Origin: Thermohalobaculum xanthum
Lineage (GTDB): Bacteria > Pseudomonadota > Alphaproteobacteria > Rhodobacterales > Rhodobacteraceae
Assembly (NCBI RefSeq): GCF_016623495.1
Contig: NZ_JAEHHL010000004.1
Location: 232,503-296,502, forward strand
Length of the DNA stretch: 64,000 nt
Direction: 5' to 3'
Shown: piece by piece, positions 8,304-16,892 of the stretch
Position numbering within the stretch: position 1 is the stretch's first letter
Layout of the letters: the number at the start of each line of letters is the position of its first letter
Position numbers and translations under genes: made by a program
The notes under the pieces: model-generated
Databases searched by the model: none
Seen by the model: only the letters and a program-made list of their open reading frames with translations
What the model was told of the DNA's origin: nothing

Positions 8304-10736
8304 ATGGCAGACCTGCCCACTACCGCCCGCGTTGTCATCATCGGGGGCGGAGCCGTCGGCGCCTCGGCGCTCTATCACCTTGCGCTGGCCGGATGGACAG
8401 ACTGCGTGCTGCTCGAGAAGAACGAGCTCACCTCGGGCTCGACCTGGCACGCGGCCGGGAACGTGCCGACCTTCTCGTCCTCGTGGTCGATCATGAACAT
8501 GCAGCGGTATTCGGCCGAGCTCTATCGCGGGCTGGCGGACAAGGTCGACTACCCGATGAACTACCACGTCACGGGCTCGATCCGGCTCGCGCATTCGCGC
8601 GAGCGGATGCAGGAGTTCGAGCGGGTGAAGGGGATGGGGCGCTACCAGGGCATGGAGCTCGAGATCTGCTCGCCCTCGGAGCTGCGCGAGAAATATCCCT
8701 TCCTCGAGACGCACGACCTGAAGGGTGGCCTCTGGGATCCCTACGACGGCGACATCGACCCCGCGCAGCTGACGCAGGCGCTGGCCAAGGGCGCGCGCGA
8801 TCTGGGCCAGAAGATCATCCGTTTCTGCCCCGCGACAGGCGTGCGCCGCGAGGGCGGTGACTGGGTCGTCGAGACCGCGCAGGGCGAGATCCGGTGCGAG
8901 TACGTGGTCAATGCCGCCGGCTACCGCGCGCAGGAGGTCGGGCGCTGGTTCGGCCGCGAAGTGCCGATGGCGACCATGAGCCACCAGTACATCCTGTTCG
9001 AGGAAGTGGAGGAGGTGGCGCAGCTGACAGCCGAGCGGGGCCGGAAGCTGCCGCTGCTGCGCGATGTGGATGTGAGCTACTACCTGCGGCAGGAGAAGAA
9101 CGGCTTCAACCTCGGACCCTACGAGCGCAATTGCCGCGCCCACTGGGTGACGCCCGATGACCCGATGCCCGATGACTTCTCGTTCCAGCTCTGGCCAGAC
9201 GACCTCGAACGGCTCGAGCATTACCTCGAGGACGCGCTCGCCCGCGTCCCGGTGATGGGCAAGGCCGGGCTTTCCCGCGTGATCAACGGCCCGATCCCCT
9301 ACACGCCCGACGGCAACCCCCTGATCGGGCCGATGCCGGGGGTGCCCAATGCCTTCGAAGCCTGCGTCTTCACCTTCGGGATCTGCCAGTCGGGCGGTGC
9401 CGGCAAGGTCCTTGCCGAATGGGTGACCGAAGGCGGCACCGAGTGGGACATGTGGTCCTGCGACCCGCGCCGGTTCGGGCGCTGGATCGACCACCAGTAC
9501 TGCGTCGACAAGGCGATGGAGGTCTACGGTCACGAGTACGGGATGCATTTCCCGCATCACGCCTGGCCCGCCGCGCGCGACCGGCGGCTGTCGCCCGTGC
9601 ACGACAAGGTAAAGGCGCTCGGCGGCCAGATGGGCGCCTACAATGGCTGGGAGCGCGCATTGTGGTTCGCGAAGGAGGGCGACGATACCTCGGAGGCCGC
9701 GACGCAAACCTGGGAGCGGGCGGGCCCGTGGGAGCCGCGGGTGCGCGAGGAATGCGAGGCGGTGAGGGACGCGGTCGGCGTGCTCGACCTGCCGGGCTTC
9801 TCGCGCTTCAACCTCTCGGGCGCGGGGGCGGCGGACTGGCTGCTGGGGCGGATCGCCGGGGCGCTGCCCAAGGTCGGGCGGATGAACCTTGCCTATTTCG
9901 CGGACGCGCGCGGGCGCATCGTGACCGAGATGTCGGTGATGCGGCATGACGTGGATTTCTTCACGCTGATCACGGCCGCGACCGCACAGCTTCACGATTT
10001 CGAACTGCTGGAGCGCGACCTGCCCGAGGGCCTGAGCCTGACCGATCACACGGACGAGTATTCGACGCTGATCGTCTGCGGTCCGGGGTCGCGCGCGCTG
10101 TTCGACGAGATCGCCGAGGCCGACCTGACCCTGCCCTGGCTCAGCCATCAGCCCGCGCGCGTCGCCGGCCGGAACGCGGCGCTGGCGCGGGTCAGCTTCG
10201 CGGGCGAGCTTGGCTGGGAGGTCCATGCGGCGGTTGCCGATATCCCCGCAATCTACGATGCGGTGCTCGCGTGCGGTGCGAAGCCTTTTGGGATGTTCGC
10301 GCTCGACAGCCTGCGCATCGAGAAGGGCTATCGCGCCTGGAAGGGCGATCTCTCGACCGACTACACGTTGCTGGAAGGCGGGCTCGATCGGTTCGTCAAG
10401 TTCGACAAGCCGCAGGATTTCCCCGGAAAGGCGGCCCTGATGGCCGAGAAGCAGCGGGGCGTGAAGAAGCGCTTCGTGACCATGACGGTCGAGGCGGGCG
10501 CGGCAGACGCGCCCTACATGTCGACCGTCTGGCTGGGCGACAGCGTGGTGGGCGAGACGACCTCGGGCGGCTGGGGCTACCGTGTCGGCCGCTCGCTCGC
10601 GCTCGGCACGATCCGGGCGGATCTCGCGGTTCCGGGCACGAGGCTAGAAGTCGAGATCTTCGGCGAGCGGTTCCCGGCCGAGGTGCAGCCGGACGGGCCG
10701 CTGTGGGACCCTGAGAACGCGCGGCTGAGGGCCTGA
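8304..10736 (+). CDS. FAD-dependent sarcosine/dimethylglycine dehydrogenase-type protein with GcvT domain
   Basis: 810 residues. N-terminal DAO oxidoreductase domain (about 7-370) with Rossmann motif VVIIGGGAVGASALYHL and STWHAAG, whose His49 is the expected covalent FAD attachment site. A FAO_M linker follows, then an aminomethyltransferase (GcvT) domain (about 430-805) with FAGELGWEVH and DSLRIEKGYRAWKGDL. The family oxidatively removes N-methyl groups and passes formaldehyde to tetrahydrofolate as 5,10-methylene-THF. Sarcosine or dimethylglycine is likely from the family and from the neighbouring creatinase; sequence alone does not choose between them. The start ATG 8304 has GAGGGAGAG upstream. 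It differs clearly from the second copy at 13.2 kb, so the two probably act on successive methylated substrates. Confidence 0.85.
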   Translation: MADLPTTARVVIIGGGAVGASALYHLALAGWTDCVLLEKNELTSGSTWHAAGNVPTFSSSWSIMNMQRYSAELYRGLADKVDYPMNYHVTGSIRLAHSRERMQEFERVKGMGRYQGMELEICSPSELREKYPFLETHDLKGGLWDPYDGDIDPAQLTQALAKGARDLGQKIIRFCPATGVRREGGDWVVETAQGEIRCEYVVNAAGYRAQEVGRWFGREVPMATMSHQYILFEEVEEVAQLTAERGRKLPLLRDVDVSYYLRQEKNGFNLGPYERNCRAHWVTPDDPMPDDFSFQLWPDDLERLEHYLEDALARVPVMGKAGLSRVINGPIPYTPDGNPLIGPMPGVPNAFEACVFTFGICQSGGAGKVLAEWVTEGGTEWDMWSCDPRRFGRWIDHQYCVDKAMEVYGHEYGMHFPHHAWPAARDRRLSPVHDKVKALGGQMGAYNGWERALWFAKEGDDTSEAATQTWERAGPWEPRVREECEAVRDAVGVLDLPGFSRFNLSGAGAADWLLGRIAGALPKVGRMNLAYFADARGRIVTEMSVMRHDVDFFTLITAATAQLHDFELLERDLPEGLSLTDHTDEYSTLIVCGPGSRALFDEIAEADLTLPWLSHQPARVAGRNAALARVSFAGELGWEVHAAVADIPAIYDAVLACGAKPFGMFALDSLRIEKGYRAWKGDLSTDYTLLEGGLDRFVKFDKPQDFPGKAALMAEKQRGVKKRFVTMTVEAGAADAPYMSTVWLGDSVVGETTSGGWGYRVGRSLALGTIRADLAVPGTRLEVEIFGERFPAEVQPDGPLWDPENARLRA

Positions 10737-10739
10737 TCG

Positions 10740-11168
10740 GTGGCGGCCGGCCTCGACCATCTGCGCGCGCGCTATCCGGGGGCCGAGACCTTCCGGTTCG
10801 GCGACAGCGCGGCGCTGTCGGCGGAGCTGCTGGCGCTCGTGCGGTCGGGCGCCAAGCGGGCCACCTGCACGCCGCTTCGCGAGGTCGAGGAGGGGCGCGA
10901 GGCCATGCCGGTCGTCGGCCGACGCGACATCGTGCTCGACTGGGCGGGCACGCCCGCGCTGGTGATCGAGACGGTCGAGGTCACGCTTTGCCGCTTCGAC
11001 GCGGTCGGCGCCGACTTCGCGCTGGCCGAGGGCGAGGATGAGAGCCTCGCCGGATGGCAGGCCGGTCACCGCCGCTACTTCGAACGAAACGGGGGCTTCT
11101 CGCCCGACATGATGCTGGTCTGCGAGCGGTTCGCGGTCATCGAGGATCTTGGGGAGGACGGCGCATGA
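10740..11168 (+). CDS. ASCH-domain protein
   Basis: 142 residues, GTG start three bases after the dehydrogenase stop. It has the ASCH beta-barrel layout: FGDSAALSAELLALVRSGAKRATCTPL near the N-terminus, VVGRRDIVLDWAGTPALVIET in the middle, and the closing SLAGWQAGHRRYFER. ASCH proteins are PUA-like RNA- or nucleotide-binding folds, and one branch hydrolyses N4-acetylcytidine; none has a known role in methylamine catabolism. Its stop overlaps the start of the next gene (ATGA), so it is translationally coupled inside the operon. Confidence 0.8.
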   Translation: MAAGLDHLRARYPGAETFRFGDSAALSAELLALVRSGAKRATCTPLREVEEGREAMPVVGRRDIVLDWAGTPALVIETVEVTLCRFDAVGADFALAEGEDESLAGWQAGHRRYFERNGGFSPDMMLVCERFAVIEDLGEDGA

Positions 11169-12088
11169 GCCGGATCGTTCTGACGGATGGCGGCATGGGG
11201 CAGGAGCTGCTGGCCCGGACCGGGCTTGCGCCGACGCCGCTGTGGTCGGCGCAGGTGATGCGCGAGATGCCCGAGGCGGTGGAGCAGCTGCATCTCGACT
11301 ATATCCGCGCCGGCGCACGGGTGATCACGGTCAACGCCTATTCGGCCGAGCCTTGCCGACTGCAGCGCTTCGGTGTCGAGGATGCCTTCTCCGAGTTGCA
11401 GCAGACGGCGTGCCGGCTGGCCCTTCGCGCCCGGGACCGCGCGGGCGATGCCGGCGCCGGCGTAAGGATCGCGGGCTGTCTGCCGCCACTCGAATGGTCC
11501 TATGTTCCCGAGCTTGCGCGCTCGCAGGACGAGGCGCTGCCGATCTATGATCGCGTGGTGGTCGAGCAGGCGCCGCATGTCGACCTCTTCCTTTGCGAGA
11601 CCATGGCGGCGGCGGGCGAGGCCGCGGGGGCCGCGCGCGCGGCGGCGAAGTCGGGCAAGCCGGTCTGGGTGTCGTGGACCGTGTCCGAGGAGAGACAAGC
11701 GACCGTGCGCAGCGGCGAGCCGCTGGCCGACGCGATCGCGGCGCTGGGCGAGACGCCGGTTGCCGCGCTGCTCGTCAACTGCTCCTCGCCCGAGGCGGTC
11801 GGGCGATGCATGACGGCGCTGTCGGCCGATGGCCGGCCTTTCGGCGGCTATGCCAACGGGTTCACGCCGTTCGAACGCGGGCACGCGCTGGGCAAGACGG
11901 TTGAGGACCTGTCGAGCCGCACGGACATGGGCCCGGCCGCCTATGCCGGGCATGTGATGCGCTGGATCGGCGACGGCGCCACGATCGTCGGCGGCTGTTG
12001 CGAGACCAATCCGGCCCATATCGCCGAGATCGCGCGACGCCTGGCCGAGGCTGGCGACGAGATCCTCGCGCCCGAGTGCGCGCCTTGA
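11165..12088 (+). CDS. Homocysteine S-methyltransferase family protein
   Basis: 307 residues, TIM-barrel, Zn-dependent methyl transfer to homocysteine. Family motifs: LTDGGMGQELLAR at the start, NAYSAEPCRL, a first zinc cysteine in LLVNCSSPEAV, and the terminal IVGGCCETNPAHI with the paired zinc cysteines. Methyl donors in the family include S-methylmethionine and glycine betaine. Between two FAD demethylases, a betaine:homocysteine methyltransferase role (betaine to dimethylglycine, making methionine) is attractive, but this is inference from context. ATGA overlap with the ASCH gene. Confidence 0.82.
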   Translation: MSRIVLTDGGMGQELLARTGLAPTPLWSAQVMREMPEAVEQLHLDYIRAGARVITVNAYSAEPCRLQRFGVEDAFSELQQTACRLALRARDRAGDAGAGVRIAGCLPPLEWSYVPELARSQDEALPIYDRVVVEQAPHVDLFLCETMAAAGEAAGAARAAAKSGKPVWVSWTVSEERQATVRSGEPLADAIAALGETPVAALLVNCSSPEAVGRCMTALSADGRPFGGYANGFTPFERGHALGKTVEDLSSRTDMGPAAYAGHVMRWIGDGATIVGGCCETNPAHIAEIARRLAEAGDEILAPECAP

Positions 12089-12108
12089 GCCATGCGCTTC
12101 CCGAGAGG

Positions 12109-13167
12109 ATGTCGGGCGTCCTGCTGACGGGTCATGGCGGCCCCGAGAAGCTGGTCTGGTCGGACGCGATCCCGGTGCCGCGCCCTGGTCCGGGCGAGGC
12201 GCTGGTGCGCGTGCGGGCGGCGGGCGTCAACAACACCGACATCAACACTCGCATCGGCTGGTACGCGAAAGAGGTCGCGGGTGGCACCGACACCGTCGAT
12301 GCCGCCGAGGGGATCGAGGCCGGCGGCTGGTCCGGCGCGCTCGATTTTCCTCTGATCCAGGGTGGAGACCTCTGCGGCGAGGTCGTCGCGCTGGGCGAGG
12401 GGGCGGTGGGTCCGGGCATCGGGGCGCGGGTGATCTGCCCGATCAACCTGCCCGAGCCGACCGAGGCCGCGCCGACCGCGTTCCGCGCGCTCGGCTCGGA
12501 GCTCGACGGCGCCTTCGCGCAGTTCTGCGCTGTTCCCGCGCGGCATCTTCACGATGTGAGTGCAGCGCCACTGAGCGACGTGGAACTGGCGGCGATGCCT
12601 TGCGCGTATGGGACCGCATGGAACCTGCTTTCGCGGTCTGGTGTCGGCATGGGCGACCGCGTCCTCGTCACCGGCGCCTCGGGCGGGGTCGGGCTCGCGG
12701 CGGTCCAGCTTGCCAGGCATATGGGCGCCCATGTCACCGCGCTGTCGGGCGCGGCGAAATGGGACGCCGTGCGGGCGATGGGGGCGGACGACGTGCTCGA
12801 GCGCGATGCCGTCCTGCCCGCAGGCGCCTTCACCGCCGTGATCGACGTGGTCGGGGGACCCGGCTGGGCCCGCGTGATCGACGCGCTGGCTCCAGGCGGG
12901 CGCTACGCCGTGTCCGGTGCGATCGCCGGGCCGGTCGTCGAGGCCGACCTGCGCACGATCTACCTCAACGACCTGACCCTCTTCGGCTGCACCTACCAGC
13001 CCGCCGAGGTCTTTGCCGGGCTGGTTGCGCTGATCAACGCCGGCGCGATCCGCCCGCTTGTCTCGGCGACCTATGCGCTGCGAGACATCGCCCGGGCGCA
13101 GGCCGATTTCGCTGCCAAACGCTTCCCTGGGAAGCTCGTCCTTCTGCCACCCGAGGTCCTGCCATGA
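12109..13167 (+). CDS. Zinc-type alcohol dehydrogenase / quinone oxidoreductase family protein
   Basis: 352 residues, MDR superfamily. GroES-like N-terminal domain (about 1-140: VRVRAAGVNNTDINTRIGWY, QGGDLCGEVVALGEG) and NAD(P)H-binding Rossmann domain (MGDRVLVTGASGGVGLAAVQLA near 180-202). The NNTD motif is that of quinone-oxidoreductase-like members, which usually lack catalytic zinc. The substrate is unknown. ATG 12109 follows a GAGAGG stretch placed very close; GTG 12076 is an in-frame alternative, so the start is uncertain. Its stop overlaps the next dehydrogenase start (ATGA), placing it in the demethylation operon, where it may recycle an electron acceptor or oxidise a carbonyl product. 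Confidence 0.8.
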   Translation: MSGVLLTGHGGPEKLVWSDAIPVPRPGPGEALVRVRAAGVNNTDINTRIGWYAKEVAGGTDTVDAAEGIEAGGWSGALDFPLIQGGDLCGEVVALGEGAVGPGIGARVICPINLPEPTEAAPTAFRALGSELDGAFAQFCAVPARHLHDVSAAPLSDVELAAMPCAYGTAWNLLSRSGVGMGDRVLVTGASGGVGLAAVQLARHMGAHVTALSGAAKWDAVRAMGADDVLERDAVLPAGAFTAVIDVVGGPGWARVIDALAPGGRYAVSGAIAGPVVEADLRTIYLNDLTLFGCTYQPAEVFAGLVALINAGAIRPLVSATYALRDIARAQADFAAKRFPGKLVLLPPEVLP

Positions 13168-15626
13168 GCCAACTTCCCACGCGCGCGCGCGCCGTCATCA
13201 TCGGAGGCGGCGTTGTCGGCTGCTCGGTCGCCTATCACCTGACGAAGCTCGGCTGGTCCGACGTCGTTCTGCTCGAACGCAAGCAGCTGACCTGCGGCAC
13301 CACCTGGCACGCCGCCGGGCTGATCGGTCAGCTCCGCGCTTCGGCCAACATGACGCGCCTCGCGAAATACTCGGCCGATCTCTATCTCGGGCTCGAGGCC
13401 GAGACTGGTGTCGCCACCGGAATGCGGCAGGTGGGGTCGATCTCGGTCGCGCTGACGGGCGAGCGGCGCGAGGAGCTTTACCGCGGCGCGTCGATGGCGC
13501 GGGCCTTCGGCGTGCCGGTCGAGGAAATCTCGCCCGACGAGGTCAAGGCACGCTATCCGCATCTCAACATCGACGGCGTGAAGGGCGGTGTCTGGCTGCC
13601 GACCGACGGGCAGGCCGATCCCGCCAACATCGCGCTGGCGCTTGCCAAGGGCGCGCGCATGCGCGGCGCGAAGGTGGTCGAGGGCGTGAAGGTTGCCGGC
13701 GTCACGCGTGCGGGCGGCCGGGCGCGCGGCGTCGACTGGGAGATGGGCGGCGAGCGCGGTCACATCGAGGCCGAGGCCGTGATCAACTGCGCAGGAATGT
13801 GGGGGCGCGAGGTCGGCCGCATGGCCGGCGTCTCGGTGCCGCTCCAGGCATGCGAGCATTTCTACATCGTCACCGAGGCGATCGAGGGCCTGACCCAGAT
13901 GCCGGTCCTGCGTGTGCCCGACGAATGCGCCTACTACAAGGAGGACGCCGGCAAGATCCTTCTCGGCGCCTTCGAGCCCGTGTCCAAGCCCTGGGGCGCG
14001 GACGGGATCCCCGAGGATTTCTGCTTCGACCAGTTGCCCGAGGACTTCGATCATTTCGAGCCGATCCTCGAGCGCGCCGTCAACCGGGTGCCGATGCTGG
14101 CCGAGGCGGGCATTCACACCTTCTTCAACGGGCCCGAAAGCTTCACCCCCGACGACCGCTACCTGCTTGGCGAGGCGCCGGAATGCCGGGGCTTCTGGGT
14201 CGCCGCGGGCTTCAACTCGATCGGCATCCAGTCGGCCGGCGGGGCGGGCATGGCACTGGCGCAGTGGATGGAGGATGGCGAGCCGCCCTTCGATCTATGG
14301 GACGTCGACATCCGCCGCACGCAGCCCTTCCAGTCGAACAAGCGCTATCTGCTCGAGCGCTCGACCGAAACGCTGGGGCTGCTCTACGCCGATCACTTTC
14401 CCTACCGCCAGGTCGCGACGGCGCGGGGCGTGCGGCGGACACCGCTCCACGAACATCTCAAGGCTCGCGGAGCGGTGTTCGGCGAGACCGCGGGATGGGA
14501 GCGCGCCAACTGGTTCGCGCGCGAGGGCCAGGAGCGCAAGTACCGCTATTCCTGGGGGCGGCAGAACTGGTTCGCCAACGCCGCGGAGGAACACCGTTCG
14601 GTGCGCGAGGCCGTCGGGCTGTTCGATCTTTCGACGTTCGGAAAGATCCGGGTCGAAGGCCGCGACGCCGAGGACGTGCTCCAGCGCATCTGCGGCGCGG
14701 ACGTTCGGGTGCCGGTGGGGCGCATTGTCTACACCCAGTTCCTGAACGCGAAGGGCGGGATCGAGGCGGACGTGACCGTCACCCGCCTGTCGGAGACCGC
14801 GTTCCTCGTGGTCACCCCCGCGGCCACCCTGCGGCGCGACCTTGGCCGGATCCATTCGCTCATCCCTGACAACGCGAACTGCGTGGCGATCGACGTCACC
14901 TCGGCCGAGGCGGTGATCGCGGTGATGGGGCCCCGGGCGCGCGACCTGCTGGCGCCGCTGGTCGGGTCGGGCCTCGGGAACGCCGAGTTCCCCTTCGGCA
15001 CGGCGCAGGAGGTCGATATCGCGATGGGGCGAGGCCGTGCGCATCGCGTGTCCTATGTCGGCGAGCTTGGCTGGGAGCTGTATCTTCCGTCGGACCAGGC
15101 GGCGCATGTCTTCGAGGCGATCGAGGAGGAGGGGCGCGCGCATGGCCTCAGGCTTTGCGGCCTCCACGTCCTCGACTCGTGTCGGATCGAGAAGGCCTTC
15201 CGGCACTGGGGCCACGACATCACCGACGAGGATCACGTCCTCGAGGCAGGTCTCGGCTTTGCCGTGAAGCTCGACAAGGCGCCGTCCCGTTTCGGCGACT
15301 TCATCGGGCGCGAGGCGGTGCAGGCCAAGCGTGCGGCGGGCCTCGAGCGGCGCATGCTCCAGTTCCGCCTCGAGGATCCCGAGCCGCTGCTTTACCACAA
15401 CGAGCCGATCCTCCGCGATGGAGAGATCGTCGGCCATCTGACCTCGGGCGCCTATGGACATCACCTGGGAGCGGCCATCGGGATGGGCTATGTGCCCTGT
15501 ACGGACGAGAAGGGGGACGCGCTGCTGAACTCGGACTGGGAGATCGAGGTCGCGGGCCGTCGTGTCGGGGCCGAGGCGAGCCTCAAGCCGCTCTATGATC
15601 CCTCGGCGGACCGGGTGCGGGCCTGA
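13164..15626 (+). CDS. Second FAD/GcvT dehydrogenase (dimethylglycine/sarcosine dehydrogenase type)
   Basis: 820 residues with the same architecture as the first copy: DAO domain with VIIGGGVVGCSVAYHL and TTWHAAG (His49, expected covalent FAD), middle FAO_M region, and C-terminal GcvT domain with SYVGELGWELYLPS, DSCRIEKAFRHWGHDI and EAGLGFAVKLDK. It resembles classical dimethylglycine dehydrogenases more than the first copy does, by motif impression only. Expected reaction: oxidative N-demethylation with one-carbon transfer to tetrahydrofolate. ATGA overlap with the upstream gene. It ends the plus-strand operon (8304-15626), convergent with an XRE regulator gene. Confidence 0.86.
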   Translation: MSQLPTRARAVIIGGGVVGCSVAYHLTKLGWSDVVLLERKQLTCGTTWHAAGLIGQLRASANMTRLAKYSADLYLGLEAETGVATGMRQVGSISVALTGERREELYRGASMARAFGVPVEEISPDEVKARYPHLNIDGVKGGVWLPTDGQADPANIALALAKGARMRGAKVVEGVKVAGVTRAGGRARGVDWEMGGERGHIEAEAVINCAGMWGREVGRMAGVSVPLQACEHFYIVTEAIEGLTQMPVLRVPDECAYYKEDAGKILLGAFEPVSKPWGADGIPEDFCFDQLPEDFDHFEPILERAVNRVPMLAEAGIHTFFNGPESFTPDDRYLLGEAPECRGFWVAAGFNSIGIQSAGGAGMALAQWMEDGEPPFDLWDVDIRRTQPFQSNKRYLLERSTETLGLLYADHFPYRQVATARGVRRTPLHEHLKARGAVFGETAGWERANWFAREGQERKYRYSWGRQNWFANAAEEHRSVREAVGLFDLSTFGKIRVEGRDAEDVLQRICGADVRVPVGRIVYTQFLNAKGGIEADVTVTRLSETAFLVVTPAATLRRDLGRIHSLIPDNANCVAIDVTSAEAVIAVMGPRARDLLAPLVGSGLGNAEFPFGTAQEVDIAMGRGRAHRVSYVGELGWELYLPSDQAAHVFEAIEEEGRAHGLRLCGLHVLDSCRIEKAFRHWGHDITDEDHVLEAGLGFAVKLDKAPSRFGDFIGREAVQAKRAAGLERRMLQFRLEDPEPLLYHNEPILRDGEIVGHLTSGAYGHHLGAAIGMGYVPCTDEKGDALLNSDWEIEVAGRRVGAEASLKPLYDPSADRVRA

Positions 15627-15656
15627 CAGGCCCGCTTTCCCCGCCAAAGTAGCGGA

Positions 15657-16526
15657 TCAGTCCGCGTCACCGCGCACGGCATCGCGAAGTCGTGCGAGGT
15701 GCCGGGCCGCGTCGCGCGCATCGACCTCGGCCTCCCGCACCAGCCAGTCGAAATGCTGGGTAAGGGACTTCAGCCGCGACGACTCGCGGAAGGCGAGGTA
15801 GAAGCGCCCGACATAGATCACCCCCACGAGTGGCCCGAACAGGGTGATGGGCGCGCTGAACACGCGGCGTGCATCGAACAGGAAGAGCCGAAGCGAGGGG
15901 TAGAGCTCGTCGCACAGCGTCGCGAGCTGCTCGATCTGCACGCGCCGTGCCTCGGCGTCGAGGCCCCGGTAGTAGCCCTCGCCACGCGCGAAGGCATCGA
16001 TCTCGTGGAGCGGCAGTGCGATCTCGTAGTCGGATTCGGCCGAGCGCAGCCAGTCGATCTTGTCGCGCATCGCGCCGATCGCCTGGTCGGGCGTCTTTCC
16101 CAGGAAGGCCGCGTATTCCCAGCGCATCACGGCTTCGGTTTTCAGTATGTCAGGCAGGGTCGCGGGCACATGTCGGATCTTATAGCCGGCGGCCTCGCGG
16201 TGCCATTCGAGGAGCTGCTCGTCCGAAATGGTTCGCGCGGCCTCGGTCATCTGCATCGCCGCCGCGACGATGTCGCCCGGACGCTCGGGCCGGTCGGTCA
16301 GGCCCAGGAGCCAGTCCGTGCTGACTGCGAGCGCCGAGGCGCAGTCGGCAGCGAGCTGCGCATTCGGCAGCCGCACCGCCTGCGCGTCCAGCAGCTGCGA
16401 GATTGTCGAGCGGTTCACGCCCGTTGCACGCGCGAGCGCGCTGCGGTTCGTGCCCGCGTGCTCCATCGCCGACAAGAGGCGTTCCCGAAAGGTCGCCGCG
16501 CGTGCTCGCTTGTCCATTTTTTGCAT
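15657..16526 (-). CDS. XRE-family transcriptional regulator with large ligand domain
   Basis: 289 residues. Cro/C1-type HTH at about 12-70 (FRERLLSAMEHAGTNRSALARATGVN, then TISQLLDAQ and TDWLLGL). The long C-terminal part (about 85-289) is predicted helical, rich in Trp/Tyr/Arg and with no membrane segment; I do not recognise its family. It may respond to a cytosolic ligand and control the convergent demethylation operon or itself. ATG 16526 is used; an in-frame ATG at 16517 is possible. Two inverted repeats lie immediately upstream. Confidence 0.85.
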   Translation of the reverse strand: MQKMDKRARAATFRERLLSAMEHAGTNRSALARATGVNRSTISQLLDAQAVRLPNAQLAADCASALAVSTDWLLGLTDRPERPGDIVAAAMQMTEAARTISDEQLLEWHREAAGYKIRHVPATLPDILKTEAVMRWEYAAFLGKTPDQAIGAMRDKIDWLRSAESDYEIALPLHEIDAFARGEGYYRGLDAEARRVQIEQLATLCDELYPSLRLFLFDARRVFSAPITLFGPLVGVIYVGRFYLAFRESSRLKSLTQHFDWLVREAEVDARDAARHLARLRDAVRGDAD

Positions 16527-16530
16527 GACG

Positions 16531-16566
16531 GTTTATTAATATAAACAAACGACGAGTTTTGTCGTT
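16531..16566. promoter_or_regulatory. Double inverted repeat in an AT-rich patch, candidate operators of the XRE gene
   Basis: Two perfect 6-bp inverted repeats side by side: GTTTAT-TAAT-ATAAAC (16531-16546) and AACGAC-N7-GTCGTT (16548-16566). They start five bases upstream of the XRE start codon in an otherwise GC-rich region, a usual place for autorepression. They may also affect the divergent DUF2061 gene at 16633. Confidence 0.6.
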
Positions 16567-16632
16567 CATTGTCAGAATACCGGACCTGCCGACCCTCTGC
16601 TAGCGCTGTGCACGTAAAAGCGGAGGCGGGTG

Positions 16633-16866
16633 ATGGACACGACGGCGCGGACGATTGCGAAAGCGGTGTGTTGGCAGGCACTTGGCGTCGTGGTGATGAC
16701 GCTGCTCGGATATCTCTTCACGGGCTCGGTCGGCGCGGGCGGCGCGCTTGCGGTGACCTCCGCGGCGATCGGCACCGTGAATTATGTCGCGCATGAACGG
16801 GTCTGGGCTCGGATCTCCTGGGGCCGCGTCGCCGAGCAACACGGCGAAGGGCCTCTAGGCGGTTGA
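16633..16866 (+). CDS. DUF2061 small membrane protein
   Basis: 77 residues. Two membrane segments (about 9-31 and 37-52), a TG motif in the turn (FTGSVGAGGAL), and the family signature HERVWARISWGR near 56-67. DUF2061 proteins are short inner-membrane proteins, sometimes fused to or near sulfate-assimilation enzymes, with no proven function. ATG 16633 has GGAGGCGGG upstream; GTG 16630 is an adjacent alternative. Confidence 0.8.
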   Translation: MDTTARTIAKAVCWQALGVVVMTLLGYLFTGSVGAGGALAVTSAAIGTVNYVAHERVWARISWGRVAEQHGEGPLGG

Positions 16867-16892
16867 GCGTTTGCGATCGACAGCTGTTGCGT

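Noticed and set aside
8166..10226. 686-codon minus-strand frame
   Set aside because: Lies opposite the FAD/GcvT gene; composition is His/Arg/Pro-rich shadow and no motif is seen.
12600..13163. N-terminal extension of the second dehydrogenase frame (1008 codons in total)
   Set aside because: Overlaps the quinone-oxidoreductase gene in another frame; the domain start and ATGA overlap fix the real start at 13164.
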